Shown here one piece after another: positions 1 through 9,017 of a stretch of DNA of 64,000 nt (position 1 is its first letter; every line of letters starts with the position of its first letter). Position numbers and translations under genes: made by a program. The stretch covers positions 21,934,108-21,998,107 of the forward strand of contig LS997567.1 of NCBI GenBank assembly GCA_000469685.2, in the 5' to 3' direction. This stretch comes from Haemonchus contortus (taxonomy: Eukaryota; Nematoda; Chromadorea; Rhabditida; Trichostrongylidae). A model generated the notes under the pieces. The model searched no databases. It was not told the origin of the DNA and worked only from the letters and a program-made list of their open reading frames with translations.

Positions 1-477
1 AGTGTTCCCATCCTGCCGCCTGTACTCTTACCAAATTTGAATGCTCTAGGCCCAAGTTTAAGCTTTTCACACAAACCCCGCCCCTTGTGGGCGGAGTCCG
101 GTTCTGCCACCCATCATACGTGTTCCAATCCTGCCGCCTGTGCTCCTGCAAATTTGAACTTTCTAGGTCCACAGGGACATGAGTCATGAACTTCTGATCA
201 AACCCCACCCAATGTGGGCGGAGCTCCATCCCGCCACCCATTATAAGCGTTCCCATCCTATCTTAGGTACTCCTACAAAATTTGGACGCTCTAGGTCCAC
301 GGGGAATGCAGTTATGATTTTCCGCACAAACCCCGCCCCCTGTGGGCAGAGTCCGGCTCCGCCACCCACCATTAGTGTTCCTATCCTGCCGCCTAAACTC
401 CTACCAAATTTGAACTCTCTAGGTCGACGGGAACCAGAATTATGAATTTCCGGTCAAACACACAACCACACACACAC

Positions 478-546
<69 letters not shown>

Positions 547-629
547 TACACATACACATACACATACACATGCACATATACATACACATACACACATACA
601 CATACACATATACACATATTCACATATAC

Positions 630-666
<37 letters not shown>

Positions 667-712
667 GACAAACCAACAGACACACTCAGCGCGTTATATA
701 TAGTAGGATAAT
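1..712 (-). repeat. GC-rich tandem repeat copy with Helitron-like end
   Basis: Units of roughly 125 bp recur, each with a 'ttcccatcctgccgcct' segment, a 'caaatttgaa..ctctaggtc' segment and an 'aaccccgcccc..gtgggcgga' segment (for example near 4, 122, 248 and 378). The array runs into a CA-rich microsatellite and ends in 'agcgcgttatatatagtagga'. Read on the minus strand that end is TCCTACTATATATAACGCGC, preceded by A; related TCC(T)TACTATATATAA-like ends recur at about 843, 15326, 29815, 55245 and 62950. A TC start next to A, with no inverted repeat, resembles a Helitron or HINE 5' end; this class is inference. Open frames here are microsatellite artefacts. Confidence 0.6.
461..665. repeat. 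(CATACA)n microsatellite
   Basis: An almost pure CATACA/CACATA hexanucleotide repeat with a few TACACA variants. It lies between the 125-bp repeat array and the 'gacaaaccaacagacac' element end, the same place occupied by CA/TG microsatellites in other copies of the family (19080-19165, 59580-59670). Confidence 0.95.
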
Positions 713-842
713 AAATAACAGTTCCATATCCGAAATGGGGCGGATGTAGGTCTTGAATGCAGGAAGACATCTTGGACATCCTTGCATCTAAACGCTCTAG
801 GTGAATTTTAGTTAGTTTTTTTTTCGTAGAATTGCTGACAGT

Positions 843-1473
843 CCTTGCTATGTATAAAGCGCTCGTGTCTATCTGTCTGTCTATTTGCCTGTTTGTTTGT
901 TTGTTTGTGCGGAGATTCGGTATTGCCTGAAGGAGCACCTGCAGAAGTCGGGTCAAGTTTGGTTGGCCATAGAACAAGACCAAGAGGACACATGTGAGCT
1001 CAACGAGGCTCCTCCCCCAGGGGCGGGGCATGCACGACAGTGACAGTGTTTGAGGAGAACGTCTGAATTAGGTTTTATAACAGCGGACGCCGGGAAAAGA
1101 AATGAGTGAAGATGAGTGAAGGGCCAACAAGGAACTGAAGGAGACGCACCGGCGACGGTCGGAGTGTTTAGTGGACGGTACTTATCACCTAAGATCACAA
1201 CTCGATTCCTTGGGAACGAAGCCCAGAAAAGATAAACGAAGTGAACAAGGTCTTAGCGTAGCATACGTGAACATGCCAAAGTTCCTCCCAGAATAGGCGG
1301 GTGAGCATTCAGATGTTAGGTCCTTTTGAAAAAAAATTCATAACCCGTTTCAAGAACGTTCTATAATGTGAAAAGTAAGTGGTTAGAGGTTATAGGAGAA
1401 ATGTGAACAAATCCTTGGAGTGGGCGCGGCTTGCCTTGAGGTGGGCGGGACTAAAATCGAAAGTCATACCTCT
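843..1473 (+). repeat. Second repeat-family copy, target of the BEL insertion
   Basis: It starts with 'tccttgctatgtataaagcgc', then TCTGT/TTTG repeats, then GC-rich 'gtgggcggg' units. It is head-to-head with the copy at 1-712. The array is interrupted at CCTCT (1469-1473) by the BEL element and resumes at 12600 ('cctctgttcaaaaacgttcg'), so 1-1473 and 12605 onward were contiguous before insertion. Confidence 0.65.
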
Positions 1474-1658
1474 TGTCGCGTCCTCTTCCATGCGTTTTAT
1501 TTCGCATGGTCGAGGACGCGACTGAAGGACCGCCCACCCCGGCAGACCATTGCTTGGTTGTTCCGCTTGTAGTTTGTAAGCTTGTTATCGCTGAATCATA
1601 AACCGTCATTTAACTCGACTGAACCACCACAGCTTAATTAACCTAAAGGTGCTGCACA
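1474..1658 (+). repeat. 5' LTR of BEL element
   Basis: It starts TGTCGCG and ends TGCTGCACA, matching 12416-12599 almost throughout. The first 49 bases after TG form a strong hairpin: GTCGCGTCCTC (1475-1485) pairs with GAGGACGCGAC (1512-1522), and CCATGCG (1488-1494) pairs with CGCATGG (1503-1509), leaving loop TTTTATTT. At 185 bp this is a short LTR. Confidence 0.95.
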
Positions 1659-1660
1659 TT

Positions 1661-1672
1661 TGGTGCATCGGC
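1661..1672 (+). promoter_or_regulatory. Primer-binding site, tRNA-Gly-like
   Basis: TGGTGCATCGGC begins two bases after the 5' LTR. It is complementary to an acceptor end GCCGATGCA plus CCA, as in metazoan tRNA-Gly(GCC) of the GCATCGG type. The match stops after 12 bases. The tRNA assignment comes from knowledge of that tRNA, not from a search. Confidence 0.7.
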
Positions 1673-1830
1673 AATCACGAACTATTCGTGTCGCCCGTTT
1701 GTCAGTCCTTGCATTTCTGCCGAACTGACAAACCAGGCAAGTGACCAGGTAAATTAACCCGCCACTCCGCCGACTCTATAAGAAAAAGAGCACCTCGCTG
1801 ACATACTTGTCGGCCCCTCACTACCCTACT

Positions 1831-2714
1831 ATGGCACTTTACTTTCAAAAGTCAGGTATCAAAAGGGCCACAGGCGCCTTGACCTCTCAGATCGATACGT
1901 TTCGGAGGTTCGCTGATGAACCGCAATACCCTGCTGGGAATGCAGAACGCATAGATTTCTGCGTTGCCACAGCGTCGGTAATTGAAAACGCCATATCAAT
2001 CGTAAGTAGTTCCCGAGAGGATCTTTTGAACATATTCGAAAGCATCCAAAGGGAGTACTCAGAAATGAAAAAATCGGAACGCAAAGAGTTCCTTGAAGAG
2101 TTCCAAACCATAGAAACTGAGATTCCTTGTCATCAAACGCTAAGCGAAGCAGATGCTCTCCTAACAGCGTTAGAAACTCGCCTTGGGGAAGTGAAGTGCG
2201 AACATGGGTGAATTTTGAACAAAACCCCCCACAAAAGAGAACCATTGGATACATCAGGTGCAGCTGCATCAGCAAAAAATTTCAGACAGAAGGCGACATC
2301 TGGCGCTTCTAAAGAAACACCAATGATGTCAGGAAAGACTTTGGGTGAAAATACCAATGATGGCGTCAATCCCCAACAATAAGTACAGACACGCATGGAA
2401 TGTAATTCCATCAGGCTACCTCAGATGAATATTCCTCACTTTTCCGGTGAACTTTCCAACTTTCAGGAGTTCTGGGCCATGTACAATACAATGGTCCACC
2501 AAAATCCGTCTCCGAATGCTATGGAAAAATTATACTTCTGAAAGAGAGTCTTGTCGGAAAAGCGGCTAATGCTATCAAAGGCATACAAGTCATCCCGGAG
2601 AACTATCAATGGATGATTGAGACCCTATTGAAAAAGTATGATAACGTAACTAATGCACGCGCCAACGTCATTAAGAGACTGTCCTCCTTGCCCGTGGCGA
2701 AGAATAGTGCCAAA
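1831..2714 (+). pseudogene. gag: BEL gag, N-terminal part (broken)
   Basis: The frame opens at ATG 1831 (MALYFQKSG...), downstream of a non-ATG extension from 1807. It runs to a TGA at 2209. Recognisable gag resumes at 2425 with MNIPHFSGELSNFQEFWAMY, the 'FSG-x-FxxFW' pattern of BEL/Pao Gag (DUF1759 region). A +1/-1 shift near 2540 leads to frame 2541-2714 with 'GKAANAIKG' and 'ENYQWMIETLLKKY'. The reading frame is then cut by a DNA element inserted at 2715 and resumes after 4358 in the same protein context. Stops at 2209, about 2386 and 2539 show it is dead. Gag would form the particle shell and bind RNA. Confidence 0.85.
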
Positions 2715-4350
2715 GGGAGGCGGTCGTTTGGCGCGGCCCTTCGCACCCAACTTGCCATTGGGGCAATTAGGCTCATAATTGCCTTCTTGGCGCCGCCCTT
2801 TGGACTCGGTTTGTCAGCTGGGCAACTCGTCCAGCTGATTTAACCTCCTGACAGTGCTAGTCAGCCTACCCACTGCCCATCCAGCTGATCCCGATCGATA
2901 GCGTCGCTATAATTAGACGCCGAATTGACCTACCTGTATCCTGCCTATTTCTACCTCGAATTTGGCTATTTTTTCACCGTTTTTTTGCTTCTCGAGAATT
3001 TTGAACCCATTTTCAAGTGAATACTGCTAAGTTACAATGGAGTGGAAGTATCATGGTCGTTTTGGAGCCTGATACTTACCACTTCAAAGTAATTTGCCGT
3101 ACATGTGTTTGGTGGACTGATAGTGTGGTGAGTGCTTTATTGTTTTTTCTTTGAAAAACGTTTGTTTGGCATAATACTTATTTCTATCTTTAACTTCATT
3201 GAAATGCAGATTATCATGTGGTGTTTCGAAACTGCAGACATGGTTTCCATTTCTTCTTTCTTTACAACATTTGTTATGCTAAATTTATTCTAAGCGTCTC
3301 GATTATAGTATAGCGTTGCTAGCATTGAGTTTACTATGAGGTGTAATTGCTCCTTATTTTTTTGATGTGTGAGTGGTGAGTGCAGCGATAGGGTCCTATT
3401 AGAAGCACTACGATAAGCAGAAGAGAATTTGTTCATTTCTTGCTATTAGATTACGACCGCTGCCCAGCGAATCTGTAACTCAGTGAAACATCCTCTTTGG
3501 TGGACATCATTTGCGACAAAAGTTAACCAACCGCCAGTAATTTTGAATTCCCAACTTGTGGTATCTTCTTGAAGAACAAGATCTATAGATAACGACATAT
3601 GATAATGGTGTTATCATCACGCGAAACATTTGTGAGTACCGCCCAAGGCTTTGGTTGCCTAGCAGTTGAGTCTTATAGGGTATTCACTTTCAAGAACGAG
3701 AGCAAAAGATCGAGACTTCCAAAAGGAGGCGTAAGCACCGACTTACACTGAATACCATTTGCTCTGCTAGTTTCCCGATTACTAAAACTCTGTCAAAGAA
3801 GGAGGGGGTATTGTAAATAGATGTCGAGATATGTATCCAGAAAGACTATTTCATAATGTGTATGACAATAAAGTATATAATGAAATGAATATTATAATAA
3901 ACAAATGTTTTTCAAAGAAAAAACAATAAAACACTCACCACGCTATCAGTCCGTCATACTATGGACTGCAAATTACTTTGAAGTGGTAGGTATCAGGCTC
4001 CAAAACGACCATGATACTCCCACTCCATTGTAACTTAGCAGTATTCACTTGAAAATGGGTTCAAAATTCTCGAGAAGCGAAAAAACGGCGAAAAAATAGC
4101 CAAGTTCGCGGTAGAAATAGGCGGGATACAGGTAGGTCAATTCGGCGTCTAATTATAGCGACGCTATCGATCGGGATCAGCTGGATGGGCAGTGGGTAGG
4201 CTGACTAGCACTGTCAGGAGGTTAAATCAGCTGGACGAGTTGCCCAGCTCACAAACCGAGTCCAATGGGCGGCGCCAAGAAGGCAATTATGAGCCTAATT
4301 GCCCCAATGGCAAGTTGGGTGCGAAGGGCCGCGCCAAACGACATACACCC
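2715..4350. mobile_element. Long-TIR non-autonomous DNA element, copy 1 (MULE-like?)
   Basis: Ends GGGAGGCGGTCGTTTGGCGC and, inverted, GGGTGTATGTCGTTTGGCGC. The inverted repeats continue inward for about 465 bp (2715-3185 against 3890-4350). It is flanked by an 8-bp duplication GTGCCAAA (2707-2714, 4351-4358). The 1.6-kb body has no transposase; open frames at 2613-2843 and 4192-4386 only cross the TIRs. It interrupts the BEL gag, so it inserted after the BEL element arrived. A second copy is at 49972-51718, and its interior resembles 19555-21060. Long TIRs and 8-9-bp duplications suggest a Mutator-like or hAT relative; superfamily unproven. Confidence 0.85.
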
Positions 4351-4870
4351 GTGCCAAATCATGCGAAGCTGTATTCGATAGTCTAAGAGCACTGGTCAAT
4401 GAGATGACGTCCTCAGGCTACGCAATAGCAGACGTTTGCGATCCTATGTGGATCGAAACCATACTGCAGAAACTTCCTCGTCAAGTTGTAGAGGAATTTT
4501 TGCGCGAAAACAAAGCCGGTGAAACGTATACAGTCGGTGAAACACTAGATCAACTCGAAGTAATCATAATGAGACAAGCGTATATTGCCGAGCGCCTTAC
4601 CTACCAAGACTCCGAGCACAAAAATGAAAACTTACGCGCGGAGAAAGCTGATCGCAGAGCATTTTGCAACTTTTGCGAAAGGAAAGAACTAACCACAGAT
4701 CACATGAGTGCCGCTCAGTAAGAGAAGCACGCGCACGCAGAAAAGTTGCTATGGAAAAAAACCCCTGTTGGAAATATTTTTCGGAAGAGCATAGCAGCGC
4801 TGAATGCAAACGCCCCAACTGTAAGCGCTGCGGCAGACTGCACGACGAAACTCTGTGCATCAAAAAACAA
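4351..4870 (+). pseudogene. gag: BEL gag, C-terminal part with zinc knuckles
   Basis: After the insertion, gag continues with CEAVFDSLRALVNEM and 'LQKLPRQVVEEF', ending at a frameshift near 4705. The nucleocapsid zinc knuckles straddle it: CNFC..H (4669 onward, frame one), then in the next frame a degenerate C-x7-H-x4-C, then CKRCGRLHDETLC (CX2CX3HX4C, about 4823-4860). This triple pattern is the usual BEL/Pao nucleocapsid. The final frame runs straight into the protease, so gag and pol were probably translated together. Confidence 0.8.
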
Positions 4871-5925
4871 AATGAGAACCAAGCGCACACAGAGAAAACT
4901 CCAGGAAATCAAAGAAATCTTCCTCAAAATTTCATGCACGTACACGAACAGCCGGCACTGAAAGCAAATAAAAAAGATATCAGAAAAGAGAGTGAATCAT
5001 CGCCATTGCGAGCGCATCCCCTAAATGTGTCATCCGCAGCGCTAAGCCAACAGCTCAATCAAGTGCAATCTTGTAACATCGCGTCAGACGAACAGATAGT
5101 ACTTATGACTGCAGAAGGGTTGGTCTGGAACCATTTAAGCGATCAGTATCAAAGAGCGCTTTTTCTTTTCGACACAGGCGCACAATTGAGTTTGATTCTA
5201 GAGAAGTCAGCCGAACACTTGGGTCTACCTGTCATGAAATCCGAACAGTGCTCCCTGTCAGGAATAAGTGGGGTATCCGAAACATTTTTGACCCATCATG
5301 TAATACTACGCATTCAAACAGCGCAGGGACGAGAACTGCAATTTTCAATGAAAACCAAGCCTACCCTAACTACAGGCTTTCCTGCAGTACATCTCGCCGA
5401 ACGAGGTATAAGATTCATGGAAGAACAAAACCTATTTCTGACGAATACGCGCATGCGAGGAGAATATCAGCTCCCCCATATCCTCATTGGGCTAGATTTG
5501 TACTCTTCTTTCGTTGACGAGAATATACCACCAATTCAGTTCCCTACTGGCCTTCGACTAGCGCGAACAGTATTCGGCCTCGCCGCTTATGGGCGCGGTC
5601 AAGTGGGGGCAGAGTTTCCTCACATAAGCGCCTATCCGATTTCCTGTAACACGGTGGTTTCAGATGCAGAAATGCTCAAAAACATGTTCGAAATGGAAGG
5701 TCTCGGTATTTCGACAAAAGAAGAGAAAGAAGACGAGGCCGCACACACATATCTTTCACAATACGCAAAATTGATTAAATATGATGGCCAATCGGTGAGC
5801 GCGCCGTTCCCCCTAAAAGGGAATGTAGTGGATCTCGCCAGTAATTACAACATGGCCCTACATCGGCTCATTGCGCAAATGAAACACAAAGGTTCCCAGA
5901 ACGAAAGAAATGGTATCTCCAGATC
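4871..5925 (+). pseudogene. pol: BEL pol: linker and aspartic protease
   Basis: It is the rest of the 421-codon open frame 4664-5929. A low-complexity linker precedes the retropepsin core 'FLFDTGAQLSLI' (about 5161-5196), whose DTG triad is the catalytic aspartate motif. 'HILIGLDLY' (about 5479-5505) is the second conserved strand. The C-terminal part 'EMEGLGIS' and 'YNMALHRL' belongs to the Pao RT leader. The protease would cut Gag-Pol in the particle. This stretch is open; its neighbours carry the lesions. Confidence 0.85.
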
Positions 5926-6486
5926 ATGAAACAATATCTCGCCGATGGTGTGATTGAAAAAGTTACCGGGCCTGTGCACGAATCAGTAGGGACCTACTAT
6001 ATGCCACACTCTGGCGTGTGGAGAGAGCACAAACCCAATCCGCTCAGAATTGTCTTTGATGCGTCTTCTAAACAAAGAGGCCAGTTGTCACTAAATGATG
6101 TCATCCATACCGGCGCATCTTTTGTGAATAAGATTCATGACATAATAGTCGCAAGTTGGACGAAACCACTCATTCTTACTGCTGACATTCAATCGGCTTT
6201 TACGCAAATACGAATTCACGAGTCACACCGTGATCTCTGCAGATTTCTTTGGATAAGTGATCCCGAGAAAACGTTTGATCGGACCAATGTAGTTGAATTC
6301 AGATCGAAAAGACTTCCATTTGGCATAACATCAGCCCCTAGCATGCTCAATATGGTTCTTTCAGCCTATTTGCAGAAATGTAGCAAACCTCTCGCAAGAG
6401 AAATCCTGTCTTTGCTCTACGTAGACAATGTTCTCATGACAGCATACACGATAGACGAAGCGTTAGACAAATACAAGGAATCCTAG
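5926..6486 (+). pseudogene. pol: BEL pol: reverse transcriptase palm/fingers
   Basis: Starts in a new frame overlapping the protease frame's end. Motifs: 'LRIVFDASSK', 'LTADIQSAFTQIRI' (first catalytic Asp, in ADIQ), 'LPFGITSAPSMLN', and 'LLYVDNVLM', where the usual second Asp of Y-x-D-D is Asn. A TAG at 6484 ends the frame, and the same frame resumes at 6508. The domain order matches Pao RT. The Asn may be a lineage variant or an inactivating change; this cannot be decided here. Confidence 0.88.
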
Positions 6487-6507
6487 GCGCTGTTCTCAGC
6501 AATTGGG

Positions 6508-7451
6508 ATGAACCTGCGAGCATTCGTAAGCAACTATCCTGAAGTAAATGCCCAAATAAGCGTAGAAGACAGAGCACCATATGAGCAAATGAAACTTCTC
6601 GGGATAGATTACAATCCCATATCGGACAAATACTCGTTGAAAACAGAGTTCCGTTCCCAGCCTAAGGTGAAAAGAGATTTTGTAAGGCAGCATCACTCAG
6701 CATATGATCCTATTGGTCTGGGCGCGCCTCTTATGCTAAGTTAAAAGCATATGCTTAGAAAAATGTTCGCAAAGAAGCTTGATTGGGACTCGAAGGTTGA
6801 TTCAGATTTCGCTCAGGAATGGCAGAAAGCAACCACAGCTATCGACAAATTCTATGTGGAGATTCCACGACAAGTTTTTAACAGCGAGGAAACTCATTCT
6901 AAACCTTTTTTGTGGGTTTTCGCAGACGCAAGCAATTCTGCGATGGCCGTATGCGGTTATTTAGAAAATTCTACCTCTTCCGCTGTGTCACAGTTGATCA
7001 GCGGCAAGACAAAGCTTGCGCCGCAAAAACGAACCCTGTCCACTCCCAAGCTGGAGCTTCTTGCCGTCTTACTTGCCTTTCGTTTGGCAGAATCGATAGC
7101 TTTCGCTCTCAACTATGAGATCTCTACAATAAACATCGCGAGTGGCAGCCTCATTGCATTGAGTTGGATCCGCACTGTACGAAAGGTCCCCCCTTCGTGG
7201 CAAACCAAAGAGACAAAATCAAGGCACATTTAAATCGATTGATTGCACATGGATGTCAGTGCCAAATCCTCCACGTGCCCGGGGAAAAGAACCCAGCTGA
7301 TACAGGAACACGAGGTGTTACAAGCGCACAGCTTGAAAACCTCGACTGGATCAAGGGACCCCAATGGCCCATCAACCACAAGGAACGATCCCTACTAACT
7401 AACATCGAGGCAATCGAGGCAAGGGACACAGGGACATCTCGTAGAAGATGA
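6508..7451 (+). pseudogene. pol: BEL pol: connection and RNase H region
   Basis: Same frame as the RT, with in-frame stops at 6484 and 6742. Segments 'LLGIDYNPISDKYSL' and 'SAYDPIGLGAPL' are Pao hallmarks. The RNase H-like part has 'FADASNSAMAVCGYL' and 'TPKLELLAVLLAFRLAE'. A frameshift near 7200 moves to the frame with 'ILHVPGEKNPADTGTRG', the conserved end of the BEL RNase H domain, and 'LDWIKGPQWP'. It would degrade the RNA strand during cDNA synthesis. At least two stops and one frameshift disable it. Confidence 0.85.
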
Positions 7452-7675
7452 TGAAAATGTCGTCTTAGCTGAAATAATCTCTGACGACAATACCCGATCA
7501 GATCCGTTAATTGACCTTGACCATTTCAACGGCTTCAACAAAGTTTTACGAATAATCACATATATCGGTAAATTCATAGTCAAATTGAGAGCCAGGTCAT
7601 CCAGAACAGAATCGCTTCAACTTAGATATATTGCAAAACTTTCTACCGACCTGAAAATCACAGCCTCCGATCTAA

Positions 7676-9010
7676 GTGCAGCGGAAACACTTGTTTCAAT
7701 ACGAAGACAGAAGCGTAAACATTGAGGAACTCCAAGGGAGGTACCGGGACAGAAAAATATTCCGGGACGAAGACCGTATCATACGGTGCAAATCACGTTT
7801 GCAATTGCGAGCCTCCCGTTTGACACCCGCAATCCCATTTACGTCGATTCGAGCATCATGCGTCTCATCTTACAAGACATACATAGGAAGAACGCTCATT
7901 GTGGAAAAAACCATTTACCTACAGTAGCGCGCCAACGCTTCTGGATGTCCAAACGATCTAGAACAGCACAAAATGTCCTGAAAGGATGTGCCACATGTCG
8001 TAAGGCTCAAAGTTTCCCTTTCAGAGCTCCGCAAATGGCATCTTGCCTTCAGACCGAGTCCTACGGACAAAGCCGTTCCAAAATACAGGATGTGATTTCA
8101 TCGGCCCGTTCTTACTCAACAACAACAGTAAAGTGTATATATGCATTTTCACTTGCCTAACAACTCGGGCACTCCATCTTGAGGTCGTTGAAAGTCTATC
8201 AGCAAGTGCATTCCTTAGCAGTTTCGTGCGCTTCGTTTCAAGAAAGGGAATTCCTGGCATAGTGCGCACAGATTGTGGAACAAATTTTATCCTAGGACAA
8301 AAAGTGATTGACAGTCTGTTCTCTGAGCATCAGGAGGATAACCCAGTAATGTCATACTGCGCTAACAACAGAATCACCTGGTTGTTCAACCCGCCAGTGG
8401 CCCCCTGGATGGGAGGCGTTTGGGAAAGACTAGTGTCCTCAGTAAAGTTGGCATTACAAAAAAGTGTTGGACGGAAGAAGCTAGGGCTAACAGATATGAT
8501 CACGGTTGCAACACGAATTGAGGCAATTCTGAATACAAGGCCACTCACAGCAATCAGTACAACAGACATATCCATTGCGTGTATCCATTGCGCCCAATCG
8601 ATTTCTTACAAGGAAACGTCAGCTTTTCGCTGCCTCCACTGGACTCAGCTGATAGTTCAGATGATGACACATCATATGACCCCGACTACCTTCAAACTAT
8701 ATCGCAGGCAAAGGAAGCACTGGCATTTTCAGAACAAGTAGCAGATAAGTTTTGGGACATCTGGAACGTAGAATACCTTACGGCCCTGAGAGATACACAG
8801 AAGTCCTTTTTCAAAGCCCGCAGGCATAGCACAAGAACAGCTCCTAAGATAGGGGAAATAGTCCTTATTGAACAAGAACTCATACCAAGAGGTCACTGGC
8901 CCATGGGAATAGTCGCAGAGCTTATACAAAGCGCTGATGGATTCATACGTTCGGCAAAACTTAAGCTTCCTCACAAAAAGATATACATCCATCGACCAAT
9001 AACAAAGCTT
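7676..9010 (+). pseudogene. pol: BEL pol: integrase
   Basis: Zinc-binding HHCC segment: H..H in 'IHRKNAH' and C..C in 'GCATCRKAQ' (about 7887-8012). The core follows in another frame (8043-8570), with Asp in 'GCDFIGPF', Asp in 'VRTDCGTNF' and Glu in 'GGVWERLV', a DDE triad typical of BEL integrases. A last frame (8579-9010) holds 'FWDIWNVEYLTALRD' and 'GEIVLIEQELIPRGHWPMG', the BEL C-terminal domain (DUF5641-like). Frameshifts near 8050 and 8575 and an upstream gap break it. The enzyme would insert the cDNA, leaving the 5-bp duplication seen. Confidence 0.9.
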
Positions 9011-9017
9011 TACCCGC

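Noticed and set aside
393..1031. 212-codon minus frame
   Set aside because: Mostly translation of the CATACA microsatellite and repeat; no protein character.
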